DNA from: Prochlorococcus marinus bv. HNLC1
GTDB taxonomy: Bacteria; Cyanobacteriota; Cyanobacteriia; PCC-6307; Cyanobiaceae
Length of the DNA stretch: 46,160 bases
Direction of reading: 5' to 3'
Assembly: GCA_000218705.1 (NCBI GenBank)
Contig: GL947594.1
Span: 1,250,420 to 1,296,579 of the forward strand
Each line of letters starts with the position of its first letter. The stretch's first letter is position 1. The notes below the pieces were generated by a model. That model did no database searches, was not told the origin of the DNA, and worked only from the letters and a program-made list of their open reading frames with translations. Shown piece after piece: positions 1 to 10,153 of the stretch. The translations under genes and the position numbers were made by a program.

Positions 1-1
1 G

Positions 2-796
2 ATTGTTGCACTTATCACCTTACTTTCAACATGGGGTCTAGCTCCATTTGCAAAGATTGCGAGAAAACCCATCAATAAAATACAACCAGTAAAAAATCAA
101 TTAAAGCGTATTTTAAGGAATAGAATTTTTAGAAAGGTGATCTATCTCTATTTACTTCTTTGGTGCGGATTGCAGTTAATGCAAACAGTTTCATTAATAT
201 ATTTACAACAAGTAATGAATGTACCTAGAGGAATATCCTTTTGGATTATCATTCCCTTTCAAATAAGTGCCCTTTTGGGATTACAAGTGTGGAGTTTTTA
301 TTCTAATAGATATGGAAGAGTTCAAGCATTAAAAATTGGAGGATTTATATGGATTGGTGGTTGCTTGATTGCAATGATATTACCTCCATTGTCAAATAAT
401 TTTGAAATAAATAATTTCAATATAGATTCTATAAAAATGTTAATTTTATTTCTAACAATTTTATTTGTTGGATTTGGAGCATCAACAGCATATTTAATAC
501 CATGGTCTCTATTACCAGATGCTATTGATCATGATCCAGAGAAAGCAGCAGGAGTTTACACAGCTTGGATGGTTTTATGTCAAAAACTAGGTATAGCTCT
601 AAGTGTAGGATTATTTGGTTATCTACTAACTCTTACTGGTTTCAAGCAAGCAGCATGTCAGGGAATTATAGATATCACTCAACCAGATTCTGCATTAATA
701 ACTGTAAGAATTTGTATGGGTTTAATACCTTCTATTCTTGTCTATTGGGGCCTATTAATTATGAGAAAATGGGATCAAGAATTAATTACAAACTAA
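2..796 (+). CDS. MFS / GPH-type transporter (C-terminal part)
   Basis: The reading frame is open from the first bases of the window, so this is the last ~264 residues of a longer protein; the GTG at 137 is internal. It has at least five hydrophobic spans separated by short loops. A segment near 490-545 reads YLIPWSLLPDAIDHD, like the conserved D-rich loop of GPH sugar:cation symporters (melibiose-permease type). The substrate cannot be read from the sequence. It is a membrane protein lying ~10 bases upstream of the MlaE-like permease on the same strand, so the two may be co-transcribed. Family assignment is fair; substrate unknown. Confidence 0.75.
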   Translation: MVALITLLSTWGLAPFAKIARKPINKIQPVKNQLKRILRNRIFRKVIYLYLLLWCGLQLMQTVSLIYLQQVMNVPRGISFWIIIPFQISALLGLQVWSFYSNRYGRVQALKIGGFIWIGGCLIAMILPPLSNNFEINNFNIDSIKMLILFLTILFVGFGASTAYLIPWSLLPDAIDHDPEKAAGVYTAWMVLCQKLGIALSVGLFGYLLTLTGFKQAACQGIIDITQPDSALITVRICMGLIPSILVYWGLLIMRKWDQELITN

Positions 797-805
797 TCTA
801 GAGAT

Positions 806-1560
806 ATGCATTATCCAAAGTTTATTAGAAGACTATTTAAAAGCCTAGTATTGGTGGTCAATCCATTAACTATATATTTAATGGAAAAGTATCAAAGAAT
901 GACCTTTTTGAACAATTAATGGAAGCAGGTCCAGGAAGCTTGATTATAGTTTTAATAACTGGAATAGCAGCAGGTACAGTTTTTAATATTCAAGTTGCTT
1001 CTCAACTATCAGGGATGGGTATCTCAGGAGAGATAGGTGGATTATTAGCGGTAGGAATGGCTAGAGAAATGGCTCCATTATTGACAGCAACTCTTATGAC
1101 AGGGAAGGTTGCTACTGCTTATGCAGCTCAACTGGGATCAATGAAGGTAACTGAACAAATTGATGCAATTACTATGCTAAAAACAGAGCCTGTACAGTAT
1201 TTAGTTGTACCAAGATTACTAGCGATGGTAATAATGTCTCCAATTCAATGTCTTTTATTTTTATCAGTAGCCTTATGGAGCGGTCAAATATGGAGTACTA
1301 TTTTCTATAAAGTTCCTCCAATTATTTTTTGGTCTTCAGTTCGATCAGGCAGCGTAAGCCTTACAAATACTGATTTAACCTCTATGATCATTAAATCAGT
1401 TGTTTTTGGTTTACAAATAGCTATCATCTCTTGTGGATGGGGACTTACGACAAAAGGAGGTCCTAAAGAAGTCGGTACAAGTACCACTGGAGCAGTAGTA
1501 ATGACACTTGTAACGGTATCTTTAATGGATGTATTCTTAACTCAAATATTATTTGGATAA
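806..1560 (+). CDS. MlaE/Ycf63-type ABC transporter permease (one-base frameshift near 850)
   Basis: Membrane permease of the MlaE family, which moves lipids between membranes together with an ATPase and an MCE protein. The intact frame begins at ATG 919, but a convincing N-terminus lies upstream: ATG 806 gives MHYPKFIRRLFKSLV, then the frame slips, and the +1 phase continues as IGGQSINYIFNGKVSKNDLF straight into the ORF. Restoring one base near 850 gives ~251 residues, the usual family length. Typical features are the EAGPGSLIIV start of the core and the GLLAVGMAREMAPLLTA segment. DUF3119 and DUF3086 genes follow within 4 and 38 bases. The missing base is most likely a sequence error. Confidence 0.85.
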
Positions 1561-1563
1561 ATT

Positions 1564-1965
1564 ATGATCAAAAACTCTAATATTGAAGACTCAGTTACAA
1601 TTTCACCATCATTTCAATTGCCTTTAATTCTTATTGCATTAAGTTTTTCTCTTCTATTTTTAAAAATTGGTTCATATCCAACAATTATTTCTGCTTCATT
1701 CAGTTTTTTTCTTTTACTTCAATCATTTACTTTAAGAATTAAAATCTCCCAAGATGATTTTATTGTATTGCAATTAGGTAAAGAAATAAGAAGATTTCCT
1801 TTTAAAAATTGGTTGACTTGGAAATTATTTTTACCAAGTCTTCCAGGCATTTTTTATTTCAGAGAAAAATCTAGCCCTCATTTACTTCCTATTTTATTTA
1901 ACCCTGAACAATTAAGAGATCAGCTAAAAGATAAAGTTGGGGAGCTAGAAATTATTCAAAAATAG
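1564..1965 (+). CDS. DUF3119 family membrane protein
   Basis: A 133-residue protein with two closely spaced hydrophobic segments (about residues 17-35 and 38-56) followed by a soluble region resembling a small membrane-anchored PH-like fold. It matches my recollection of the cyanobacterial DUF3119 family, which sits beside the Ycf63-type permease and the DUF3086 gene in marine picocyanobacteria. It starts 4 bases after the permease stop, so it is probably translated from the same mRNA. No catalytic motif is visible and the function is unknown; the context suggests a role with lipid transport or envelope maintenance, which is inference only. Confidence 0.75.
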   Translation: MIKNSNIEDSVTISPSFQLPLILIALSFSLLFLKIGSYPTIISASFSFFLLLQSFTLRIKISQDDFIVLQLGKEIRRFPFKNWLTWKLFLPSLPGIFYFREKSSPHLLPILFNPEQLRDQLKDKVGELEIIQK

Positions 1966-2003
1966 TTTAAAAATGATCTAAATTTATTTGTTTTACAATT
2001 ACA

Positions 2004-2999
2004 ATGAATACAAAAGAAAACGCACCTAAGAATACAAAAGAAGAAAAGGAAAGTATTGTGGAGAAGCAAGATGAGAGGAGTAATAAAACAACACAAACTA
2101 AAAATCATCAATCCAAACGTAGAAACGATGATTCAACGAATGAAAATATACATGAAAAAATTTTTAATGATCTCATTGAAAAAAAATTACTATTAAGTAA
2201 AGAAATTAAGGATTTAGAAAATAAAAAAATTTTATTAATGAAAGATATTGAATCTAACTTTTCCGGGCAATCAGAAAATATTGCTAAGCAAGTCAAAGGT
2301 TTCCAAGATTATTTGACAGGCGCATTGCAAAATCTTTCTCAATCAGTAGAAAAATTAGATTTAGTACCTCAACCAATGATAATTAAACCTTCACCTTTAG
2401 ATAAAGTTGAAAATACTGTTAAAAATAATAAAGAGACTAATATCCCAGCTCTTGCTGATACTTTCAAACCAGATGAAGAAATAATTAGAAAATGTTTCTC
2501 AGAATTTTCTAATCAACCTGATTTCTATGCAGATCCATGGAAGCTTAGAAGAAGTCTTGAAGGAATAGATATAGAAATGCTTGAAGATTGGTTTTTTAAT
2601 ATGGGAGGTAGAGGCGCTTTAGAGAGTAGAGGTTCTAGACAAAAAAATGTACTTATTTCAGCTGGGCTTATTTCTATTCTAGGTGAATTATATGGGGATC
2701 AGTTTCAAACATTAATTTTAGCTTCTGAGCCTGAAAGATTAGGAGAATGGAGAAGGATACTTCAAGATTCCTTAGGTCTAAATAGAGAAGATTTTGGACC
2801 AAACAGTGGAATAGTACTTTTTGAAAGAGCTGAAGGTGTCATAGAGAGAGCTGATAGACTTGAAGATAATGATGAAGTTCCACTAATAATAATTGATGCT
2901 TCAGAGACGAGTATCGATGTTCCCATTTTACAATTCCCATTATGGCTTGCTTTTGTTGGTAGTTCAGAAGAAATTTATGATGATTTAGAGTTGATTTAA
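2004..2999 (+). CDS. DUF3086 domain protein
   Basis: 331 residues. The first ~60 are highly charged and low-complexity (K/E/N rich), followed by a likely coiled coil at about 48-110 ([18 protein letters not shown] and onward), then a conserved globular part from ~150 to the end containing [20 protein letters not shown] and a Gly/Arg-rich [16 protein letters not shown] segment. This is the pattern I associate with the cyanobacterial DUF3086 family. It has no signal peptide or membrane span. Its stop overlaps the plsY start (TAATG), implying translational coupling. Function unknown; the fixed neighbourhood with plsY suggests a link to lipid metabolism. Confidence 0.75.
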   Translation: MNTKENAPKNTKEEKESIVEKQDERSNKTTQTKNHQSKRRNDDSTNENIHEKIFNDLIEKKLLLSKEIKDLENKKILLMKDIESNFSGQSENIAKQVKGFQDYLTGALQNLSQSVEKLDLVPQPMIIKPSPLDKVENTVKNNKETNIPALADTFKPDEEIIRKCFSEFSNQPDFYADPWKLRRSLEGIDIEMLEDWFFNMGGRGALESRGSRQKNVLISAGLISILGELYGDQFQTLILASEPERLGEWRRILQDSLGLNREDFGPNSGIVLFERAEGVIERADRLEDNDEVPLIIIDASETSIDVPILQFPLWLAFVGSSEEIYDDLELI

Positions 3000-3601
3000 T
3001 GACTTTAGTATTTTTCATTTTATTGATAAGTTATTTATTAGGATCATTTCCTAGTGGATTTCTTTATGCCAAAAATTTAAAGGGTATAGACTTAAGATAT
3101 GTTGGATCAGGTTCAACTGGAGCCACTAATGTTTTAAGAAACATTGGGAAATGGCCAGCTTTAATAGTATTTATACTTGATGTCTTAAAAGGTTTTATTG
3201 CTGTAAAGATTGCTTATTTCTTTCTATCTGACAACATTTTTCAAGTTCTTGCAGGGCTATTTGCAATCACAGGACACATTTGGCCAATATGGTTAAAAGG
3301 GAAAGGGGGTAAAGCTGTTGCAACTGGATTAGGAATGTTTATCGCACTCTCTTGGAAAGTTGGTCTAGCATCTTTTGGAACATTTTTAATAATGATTAGT
3401 TTAACCAAAATAGTATCTTTATCTAGTATTACTGCAGCACTTCTTCTACCTATATATATGTTGAAATATATAGGAACTTTTAACCATCCTTTTACTATCT
3501 TCAGTTTTATAGTTGCGATTATTGTTATCTGGAAACATAGATCCAACATAAATAGAATCTTAAAAGGAGAAGAACCGAAACTTAATAAAAAAAATAATTA
3601 A
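2999..3601 (+). CDS. plsY: Glycerol-3-phosphate acyltransferase PlsY
   Basis: Integral membrane enzyme that transfers an acyl group from acyl-phosphate to glycerol-3-phosphate, the first step of phospholipid synthesis. The 200-residue length and several hydrophobic helices fit. Signature motifs are present: [14 protein letters not shown] at about residues 37-50 and [20 protein letters not shown] at 93-112. The ATG overlaps the last base of the preceding DUF3086 stop. The C-terminus is lysine-rich and its stop overlaps the convergent pyrF stop by 4 bases, leaving no room for a dedicated terminator. Confidence 0.95.
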   Translation: MTLVFFILLISYLLGSFPSGFLYAKNLKGIDLRYVGSGSTGATNVLRNIGKWPALIVFILDVLKGFIAVKIAYFFLSDNIFQVLAGLFAITGHIWPIWLKGKGGKAVATGLGMFIALSWKVGLASFGTFLIMISLTKIVSLSSITAALLLPIYMLKYIGTFNHPFTIFSFIVAIIVIWKHRSNINRILKGEEPKLNKKNN

Positions 3602-4317
3602 GTTATACTTTCACAAATATCTAAAAATACTCTAAGGGGATTATCTGATTGTATTATCGACCTTCCAATTACTAATTTAGAAGCACCACTCAATATTGCT
3701 TTCTTGGGAGTCATAACTCTTTTTTGATCATGTTTAATTGTTTCTTCTAATCTTATACCAGGAGTTATTAATTGAAAATTACTGTCATAGATTAATCGTA
3801 AATTTTTAAGCTCTCTTGGAGAACAAACACAACCATCTAATCCAGATTTAAAAGATAGCTCTGCAAGCTTTAATACATTCTCTTCTATTGAAGTTTGTAT
3901 ATTAAAGTCTATTTTTAAATCTTCTGATGAAAAACTTGTTAAAACTGTAACTCCTAACAGAGTTGGAGGCTTTAAATTGTATTCACCAGATCCTTCTAAA
4001 GATGCTTTCTTTGAAATTTTTAATGCTGTTGAACCTGCAGAAGCATGTAATGAAATAATATCAACTCCTAACTTTGAAATCTGGTAACAAGTCGCACTCA
4101 TTGTATTTGGGATATCATAAAGTTTAAGATCTAAGAAAATCTTTTTTTCCATTTTTTTCAATATTTTTATAATTTCAGGACCTTCTTTACAAAATAGTTC
4201 TAACCCAACCTTTACCCATTTAATTTTGGGACATTTTTTTAAAAAATTTATGATCTCATTTTTATTTAAACCATCTAAAGCAAGTATTATTTTTTCTTCA
4301 GAATTTTGGATATTCAT
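3598..4317 (-). CDS. pyrF: Orotidine 5'-phosphate decarboxylase
   Basis: Converts OMP to UMP, the last step of de novo pyrimidine synthesis. 239 residues, the usual bacterial length. The catalytic signature [12 protein letters not shown] lies at residues 61-72 with the D-x-K-x-x-D set at D63, K65 and D68; [11 protein letters not shown] at 89-99 and TPGIRLE near the C-terminus are the usual phosphate-binding loops. It starts 6 bases after the tyrS stop, so it is the last gene of a DUF1825-tyrS-pyrF operon, and it converges on plsY. Confidence 0.95.
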   Translation of the reverse strand: MNIQNSEEKIILALDGLNKNEIINFLKKCPKIKWVKVGLELFCKEGPEIIKILKKMEKKIFLDLKLYDIPNTMSATCYQISKLGVDIISLHASAGSTALKISKKASLEGSGEYNLKPPTLLGVTVLTSFSSEDLKIDFNIQTSIEENVLKLAELSFKSGLDGCVCSPRELKNLRLIYDSNFQLITPGIRLEETIKHDQKRVMTPKKAILSGASKLVIGRSIIQSDNPLRVFLDICESIT

Positions 4318-4323
4318 GTTCTT

Positions 4324-5562
4324 TTAATTTTTAAATCTTTTTGATATTTTCTTCCCAATTTGAATAATTTTACCTTTAAGTTCTTCGATTGAATTAAAAA
4401 CTAAATCTGGATTTGTAATTTTTATATTATCAATCCTAACCCCTCCACCTTTAATCGCTCTTTTAGCCTCACTACTAGAATTAAAAAATTTTAAGTAACT
4501 TAATAAATAAAAGAATTTGATTGGAAAATTAATACTATCTAAATCTACTATTGGTATATTTCCAACTCTTTCATTATCTCCTAAATAAATTTTTTCACAA
4601 TTTGATTGTGCCTCAAGCGCATTTTTTCTACCATGAAAATTTGCTGTTACCTCAAGAGCCATAAATCTTTGTAGTTCTCTTGGAGACTTACTTTTGAGAA
4701 TTGACAAATCAAAACTAGTAAGTAATTCGATATAAGATGGAATAATTTCATCTTTTACCTTTTCTAATTTTGAATACATTGATAAAGGTTCTTCATTTAA
4801 TGAGACCGTATTCATTTCCGATTTACTCATTTTCTTTACTCCATCTAAACCAGTTAAAATTGGAAGTAAAATACCAAATTGAGGTTCTTTTTTAAAATGT
4901 CTTTGTAAATCTCTCCCTATTGCTATATTAAATTTCTGATCAGTACCTCCAAGTTCTATATCTGCGTTAACAGCAACTGAGTCATAGCCTTGTAACAAAG
5001 GATATAAAAATTCATGCAAAGAAATCGGTATTTGAGAATTATATCTTTTATTAAATTCTTCTTTAGCCAACATTTGGCTTACAGTACAACTACTCATTAG
5101 TTCGATAATTGAGTTTAAGTTTAAATTTTCTAGCCAATCGCTATTCTTTCTAATTTCAATTCTTCCTTTAGTTTCAAAATCAAGAATAGATTGATTAGCA
5201 GGCTTACCCATACCTAATTGTTGTAAATAAGTTTTTGAGTTTTCTTCTACTTCTTCTTTTGAAAGTTGTACTCTTGTTTTATTCTTGCCGGTAGGATCAC
5301 CAATTTGAGCGGTAAAGTCTCCGATAATTAAAACAGCTACATGACCATTATCCTGAAAAGATCTAAGTTTTTTAAAAAGGATACTATGTCCTATATGTAT
5401 ATCAGTACCAGTTGGATCAATACCAAGTTTTACTCTTAATTTTCTATATTCTTTATTAGTTACATCCAACTTACTTGCTAAGTTTTGTTCTTGATTTTGC
5501 GATGGAAATAATTCTGATATTCCTCTATTAACCCAATCTGGTAATTCTGAAGTTTTAACCAT
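4324..5562 (-). CDS. tyrS: Tyrosyl-tRNA synthetase
   Basis: Class I aminoacyl-tRNA synthetase charging tRNA-Tyr. 412 residues. The HIGH motif is HIGH at residues 56-59 and the KMSKS loop is KMSKS at 244-248. A C-terminal S4-type RNA-binding region (about 345-410, with [13 protein letters not shown]) completes the expected domain order. It is preceded by the DUF1825 gene with a 13-base gap and followed by pyrF after 6 bases. There is nothing unusual in the frame. Confidence 0.96.
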   Translation of the reverse strand: MVKTSELPDWVNRGISELFPSQNQEQNLASKLDVTNKEYRKLRVKLGIDPTGTDIHIGHSILFKKLRSFQDNGHVAVLIIGDFTAQIGDPTGKNKTRVQLSKEEVEENSKTYLQQLGMGKPANQSILDFETKGRIEIRKNSDWLENLNLNSIIELMSSCTVSQMLAKEEFNKRYNSQIPISLHEFLYPLLQGYDSVAVNADIELGGTDQKFNIAIGRDLQRHFKKEPQFGILLPILTGLDGVKKMSKSEMNTVSLNEEPLSMYSKLEKVKDEIIPSYIELLTSFDLSILKSKSPRELQRFMALEVTANFHGRKNALEAQSNCEKIYLGDNERVGNIPIVDLDSINFPIKFFYLLSYLKFFNSSSEAKRAIKGGGVRIDNIKITNPDLVFNSIEELKGKIIQIGKKISKRFKN

Positions 5563-5575
5563 AAAATTTTAATTA

Positions 5576-5899
5576 TTATGAATTTTTCTCAAGTTCATCT
5601 TTCATTCTCATTAAAGTTTGATTCATTTGATCAAACATTTGTTCAGGAGTTATCCCAAACTGATTTAATTGTGTTTTTAGTTGTTCTACTGTCATTTTTG
5701 CTTGGAAATCTTCAGATAATTCAAATCTTTTCATAAATACTTTATAACGATCCATTAGAGATTCCATTTTTTTTATGAACAACTTTTTACCTTCTCTATC
5801 AAATTTTCCATATTCAGAACCTAGCTTCATTAATTCCTGATAATCAGTAAAAAGCTGCTTAGCCTCCTCTTGGACAATATCTGATTCAAAAAATCCCAT
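5576..5899 (-). CDS. DUF1825 family protein
   Basis: A 107-residue, strongly helical, charged protein without membrane segments or cysteines. The opening MGFFESDIVQEEAKQLFTDY and the repeated pattern of charged heptads are what I remember of the cyanobacteria-specific DUF1825 family. It lies first in a minus-strand operon with tyrS and pyrF. No catalytic residues are evident and the function is unknown; the helical composition suggests a structural or adaptor role, which is inference. Confidence 0.8.
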   Translation of the reverse strand: MGFFESDIVQEEAKQLFTDYQELMKLGSEYGKFDREGKKLFIKKMESLMDRYKVFMKRFELSEDFQAKMTVEQLKTQLNQFGITPEQMFDQMNQTLMRMKDELEKNS

Positions 5900-6235
5900 A
5901 ATTATATTCCCCCCTTTAATCTCTCAGAAAATTTTTCATAACTGACTCGCATGATTATCATATTTTGAATAAATTATTGCAACTGTAAAACTTTTAATAT
6001 TGAATACTCCCTAGGCCAATGGTTTTGGAGTGTAGTTGCAATCTTATTTTACCAAATTAGTCTATTTTACCGAGAATTGAAAGGTAGAAAATACTACCTA
6101 TAATTTTTAAAGACAAAGATTTCTTTAAGATGAAACTATTATCTTAAAAATAATAATAAAATTAAAATGATTTTTATTAATGATATTTTTTATAAATTTT
6201 GTATCAGATTATTAGACTTCTAAAATTTCAAAGCA
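5900..6235. other. Divergent intergenic region holding a long hairpin
   Basis: 336 bases between the divergent DUF1825 and GIY-YIG genes, with no convincing ORF. The clearest structure is an inverted repeat: ATTGCAACT at 5976-5984 pairs perfectly with AGTTGCAAT at 6034-6042, and inside it ACTCC (6006-6010) pairs with GGAGT (6027-6031). A T-rich stretch (CTTATTTT) follows directly. The rest is very AT-rich and should hold the promoters of both flanking genes, but no single -10/-35 pair stands out. The hairpin could be a small RNA or a terminator-like element. Confidence 0.5.
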
Positions 6236-6847
6236 TTGTCATTCTCTCCAAAAAAAAATAATCAAACCAAAAGTCTTCAATATGAAATATTTGAATCTAA
6301 TGACTTCTTTTCTATTTCATCTCAACATAATCAAGAATTAAATCATTCTCGTCCCTCTTTAATTCAATGGAGAAAAAATATTAACGAATATCAGAACAAA
6401 GTTATTGAAGATTTCCATAATCCAAATTCGCAAAAGTCATTGTTCAAAATTGAAGATGATTTAGATTTAATAAAAATTAATCCTTTTTTACTTACAAGTT
6501 TTTCCATTAATTTTTGGCGTTCAAATAAATCTGTAGATAAAGGACCTGCAATGTATTTTGTTATTGATACACAAAAAACTTCTAAAATTATTCTTTACAT
6601 AGGAGAAACAAACTCTGCAGATAAAAGATGGAAAGGAGATCATGACTGCAAAAATTACATATCCAACTATAAAGAAACAATGTCAAATAATAATTTAGAA
6701 AGCAATTTAGATATACGTTTTTTTCTAGATGTTCCCAAAGAGGTCAAATTAAGACGTAAATTAGAAAAGCGTCTAATCTATTTATGGTTACCTCCATTTA
6801 ATAAAGAGACTAGAGATAGATGGACTACAACTTTCACAAATAATTAA
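6236..6847 (+). CDS. GIY-YIG nuclease-like protein
   Basis: 203 residues. The C-terminal half carries the layout of a GIY-YIG nuclease domain: MYFVI (106-110) and LYIGE (120-124) stand for the two halves of the name motif, followed by R131/W132, H136, a glutamate near E177 and N189 in LPPFNKE. The N-terminal ~100 residues are of unknown fold, rich in Ser, Asn and Phe. The frame starts at TTG 6236; no in-frame ATG near it gives a better start. It is transcribed toward pepA, 26 bases downstream. Whether it cuts DNA is unknown, since GIY-YIG folds also occur in non-nuclease roles. Confidence 0.65.
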   Translation: MSFSPKKNNQTKSLQYEIFESNDFFSISSQHNQELNHSRPSLIQWRKNINEYQNKVIEDFHNPNSQKSLFKIEDDLDLIKINPFLLTSFSINFWRSNKSVDKGPAMYFVIDTQKTSKIILYIGETNSADKRWKGDHDCKNYISNYKETMSNNNLESNLDIRFFLDVPKEVKLRRKLEKRLIYLWLPPFNKETRDRWTTTFTNN

Positions 6848-6873
6848 CAAATTTATTAAATTTCTTATAAAAA

Positions 6874-8352
6874 ATGCAATTCTCAATTTTCAAAAATCAA
6901 TTAAGTTCTTGGCAAGGCAGATCACTCATAGTTGGCTTAAATAAGGATGACATCGATTCTCAATTAAAAAAAATTGATTTTATAGTAGAACCAAAGGAAA
7001 TCACAAAAAAATTTAATAATAATAACTTCAAAGGAGAGATAGGGAGCTCAATAAGTCTTGATATTTTAGGGCATAATTTAGAATCTTTAACCATAATAGG
7101 CCTTGGTGATAAAAATAAAATGAATTCTGATGTCTTAAGAAATTGTCTATCAGAATGTATTAGAAAACTTGTCGATAAGGAAGAAAAAATTGGAATTTTG
7201 ATGCCTTGGGAGGCATTAGAAAATAATGCTATTTATGATATTGCCGAAACACTGAGATTATCAACTTATAAAGATAATAGATTTAATAAACAAAGAGATG
7301 AAAAAATTAATCTTAAAGAAATTGAATTTCTAAACCTTGAAAATATTGAAAATATTTCATTTAAAGAAGTAGATGACATTTGTCAAGGAGTTGAGTTTGC
7401 TAGAAGGCTTGTAGCTGCACCACCAAATGATCTAACACCACTAGAGATGTCAAAAAAAGCTATTGAGATAGCAAATAAACATAATCTTGAAATACAAATC
7501 CTAGAAGAGAATGATTGTCTGAATCTTGGAATGGGCGCTTATCTAGCAGTAGCAAAGGGTTCTAATTTAAAACCTAAATTTATCCACATGACTTATAGAC
7601 CTGAAAATTCAGTATCATTTAAGGTTGCATTAGTTGGTAAAGGTCTAACTTTTGATTCTGGTGGATATAACCTTAAGGTTGGTGCATCTCAAATAGAAAT
7701 GATGAAATATGATATGGGAGGTAGTGCAGCTGTCTTGGGTGCAGCAAAAGCAATTGGGTCTTTGAAGCCAAAAGGTGTTGAAATACATTTTATAGTTGCT
7801 GCGTGTGAAAATATGATAAATGGTTTAGCAATGCATCCTGGAGATGTAATAACAGCATCAAATGGTAAAACTATCGAAGTAAATAATACTGATGCAGAGG
7901 GAAGACTTACACTAGCAGATGCTTTAACTTATGCCTCTAATTTAAAACCTAATACAATAATTGATTTAGCAACTTTAACTGGAGCATGCCTTATCGCTTT
8001 AGGAAATGATGTGGCAGGAATGTGGAGTAATAATGATGAATTAGCAAAAGAATTATTGGAAGCTTCCCTCAAAAAGGGAGAAGGTTTATGGCGAATGCCT
8101 TTACAGAAATCATACAAAGATGGATTAAAATCTCACATTGCAGATATGAAAAATACTGGGCCAAGAGCTGGAGGATCAATTACAGCTGCCTTATTTCTAG
8201 AGGAATTTTTTGACAGCAATATTAATTGGGCTCATATTGATATCGCTGGAACATGTTGGACAGATAAGAATAAAGGATTAAATCCAAGCGGGGCAACTGG
8301 TTATGGAGTTAGAACTCTAATAGATTGGATCAAAAGTAAAGAAAAAATGTAG
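6874..8352 (+). CDS. pepA: Leucyl aminopeptidase (M17 family)
   Basis: Cytosolic metallopeptidase removing N-terminal residues from peptides. 492 residues, with a divergent N-terminal macro-like domain and a conserved catalytic domain. The M17 signature NTDAEGRL is at residues 338-345, and metal/substrate residues K256, D261, D340 and E342 are in place ([15 protein letters not shown] starts at 254). The segment [10 protein letters not shown] (281-290) is also typical. It converges on msrA with a 3-base gap between stops. Confidence 0.96.
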   Translation: MQFSIFKNQLSSWQGRSLIVGLNKDDIDSQLKKIDFIVEPKEITKKFNNNNFKGEIGSSISLDILGHNLESLTIIGLGDKNKMNSDVLRNCLSECIRKLVDKEEKIGILMPWEALENNAIYDIAETLRLSTYKDNRFNKQRDEKINLKEIEFLNLENIENISFKEVDDICQGVEFARRLVAAPPNDLTPLEMSKKAIEIANKHNLEIQILEENDCLNLGMGAYLAVAKGSNLKPKFIHMTYRPENSVSFKVALVGKGLTFDSGGYNLKVGASQIEMMKYDMGGSAAVLGAAKAIGSLKPKGVEIHFIVAACENMINGLAMHPGDVITASNGKTIEVNNTDAEGRLTLADALTYASNLKPNTIIDLATLTGACLIALGNDVAGMWSNNDELAKELLEASLKKGEGLWRMPLQKSYKDGLKSHIADMKNTGPRAGGSITAALFLEEFFDSNINWAHIDIAGTCWTDKNKGLNPSGATGYGVRTLIDWIKSKEKM

Positions 8353-8355
8353 AAC

Positions 8356-8959
8356 TTATTCAGACCACTCATTACCTGTTTTAGAATTCTCACCCCATAA
8401 TTGATCTAATCTCTTATCTCTTCCGCAAGAGTATCTATAAAATTTATATTTAAATTCATTGTTTTCAGCGAAATTCTGATGATAATCTTCCGCTAACCAA
8501 AATTTATTTTTAGATTTAACTTCTACTTTGATTTCTTCAATAGGAACCTTAAGCTCCCTAGAGGCAGAAATTAATGCATCATTTGATTGATTTTCTTCAA
8601 GAGAATTTTCAAAAAAGATCACTGGTCTATATGAATCTCCTCGATCACAAAATTGGCCTTTACCGTCGAGAGGATCAATATTTCTTAAATAGAGTCTCAA
8701 AATCTCATCTAGAGAAACTATTTTGGGATCATAATTTACTAGTACAACCTCTTGATGACCATTATGATTCTCATAACTAGGATTATTTAAATCTCCACCT
8801 GAATAACCACTTTTAACAAAATCTACTCCCTCTAAATACTCAAGATCATGTTCTAAACACCAAAAACAGCCTCCTGCAAGAATAATTTCATCAGAATATG
8901 CTTTAATTGGATTAGTTATAATTGAAAGGATGATTAATAACGATAATAAATAATTTCAT
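8356..8959 (-). CDS. msrA: Peptide methionine sulfoxide reductase A (start disrupted by a one-base indel)
   Basis: Repairs methionine-S-sulfoxide in proteins. The catalytic motif AGGCFWCLEHDLEYLEG is encoded at about 8832-8877, upstream of the shorter ORF that would start at TTG 8700, so that ORF is only the C-terminal half. Further upstream in frame is a signal-peptide-like stretch (LLSLLIILSIITNPIKAYS), which would place the enzyme in the periplasm or lumen. No start codon exists in this frame before a TGA; ATG 8957-8959 is one base out of phase across an AAA run. Removing one A gives MNYLLSLL and ~200 residues. A sequence error is the likely cause. Confidence 0.88.
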
Positions 8960-8974
8960 AATTTATTATAAATA

Positions 8975-10153
8975 CTAAATTATTGAATTTAAGATCTCTT
9001 TTGCAGCTCTTTTAGCAACTCCTTCATCACCTAAATTTTTTTTTAGTAATTTATATCCTTGCTTAATTTTTATCTTTTCATTATTTTTTTCTAATAATTT
9101 ACATGATTTTCTAAATACTGAATTGACATTAAATTCTTTCTGTACAAATTCTGGAACTATAAGCCTCTTCATCAAAAGATTGATGGGAGAAATAAACCTT
9201 AATTTAAAATTAAGAATTTTTTTAGCAATAAATGCTGTCACTCTACTAACTTTATAACCAACAACTTGAGGGATACCATATAAAGCTAGTTCCATATTTA
9301 CGGTCCCAGATTTGCACAGAGCTAATTTTGATAATGAGTAAATATAAATTTTAGTTTCCTCTATTTCTGATGTCGATATCACTCTGCCGTTAATATTATT
9401 TTTATCTAATGCTTTTTGAAAAGTTTGATCAAATACTTTTCTACAAGAAGGTATAAATACAACAAGATCAGGATATTTTCTTTGTAATTTTTGTGCAACC
9501 TTTATAAAAGTAGGCAATATATATTTTAGTTCTTGTGGTCTTGAAGCTGGCATTATTAAAAGTATATTTTGATTACTTGCAAGATCTAAATATTTTCTAG
9601 ATTCTTTTTTAGTAGGAAGTTTTTTTGTAAGATCAACCATTGGATGACCAATCCAAGTTACTCTTCCACCTCTTTTCTTATAGAAATTTGCCTCTTGTTG
9701 AAAAATTGCAAAAATCTTATCAGAGAAACCAATGAGGTCTGTTGTTGAATTATTACCTACTCTCCAAGCCCATTCTTGTGGTGCTATGTAGTAATAAATT
9801 GGCATATTTATTTTTTTCTTCTTTAATTCTCTTCCAATACTAATATTTGGCCCCATATAGTCTATTAAAATTAAGCAATTAGGGGATTTTGCAATTAGTG
9901 CATTCAAAAATTTTTTTTGTATTTTTATCATTGGTAATACAAGTGGGACTGCCTCCCAAATTCCAATAGCACTTATAGGTGTAGTATCTTTTATAATTTT
10001 CACTCCTGATCTTTTCATTTTTTCACCGCCTAAACCATAGATCTCTAAATCAATAGATTGTTTCCTACTTTCCTCAAATAATTCTTTAGCTAATAAGCTA
10101 CCATGCAAATCACCGGATACTTCTCCTGTACTTATAAATATTTTTTTCTTCAT
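8975..10153 (-). CDS. lpxB: Lipid-A-disaccharide synthase
   Basis: GT19 glycosyltransferase joining UDP-diacylglucosamine and lipid X into the lipid A disaccharide at the inner membrane. 392 residues. The N-terminus KKIFISTGEVSGDLHGSLLA is the family signature, and the region with YYIAPQEWAWRVG and the later CKSGTVNMELALYGIPQVVGYK (UDP-sugar site) are characteristic. Its start overlaps the lpxA stop by 4 bases, so the two are coupled. It is the last intact gene of the lipid A cluster; msrA follows. Confidence 0.95.
   Translation of the reverse strand: MKKKIFISTGEVSGDLHGSLLAKELFEESRKQSIDLEIYGLGGEKMKRSGVKIIKDTTPISAIGIWEAVPLVLPMIKIQKKFLNALIAKSPNCLILIDYMGPNISIGRELKKKKINMPIYYYIAPQEWAWRVGNNSTTDLIGFSDKIFAIFQQEANFYKKRGGRVTWIGHPMVDLTKKLPTKKESRKYLDLASNQNILLIMPASRPQELKYILPTFIKVAQKLQRKYPDLVVFIPSCRKVFDQTFQKALDKNNINGRVISTSEIEETKIYIYSLSKLALCKSGTVNMELALYGIPQVVGYKVSRVTAFIAKKILNFKLRFISPINLLMKRLIVPEFVQKEFNVNSVFRKSCKLLEKNNEKIKIKQGYKLLKKNLGDEGVAKRAAKEILNSII

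Noticed and set aside
137..796. GTG 137 as the start of the MFS transporter.
   Set aside because: The same frame is open to the first bases of the window and encodes further plausible protein, so the gene begins outside.
919..1560. ATG 919 as the native start of the MlaE-like permease.
   Set aside because: Clear N-terminal family sequence exists upstream in two phases, so the short form results from a one-base break.
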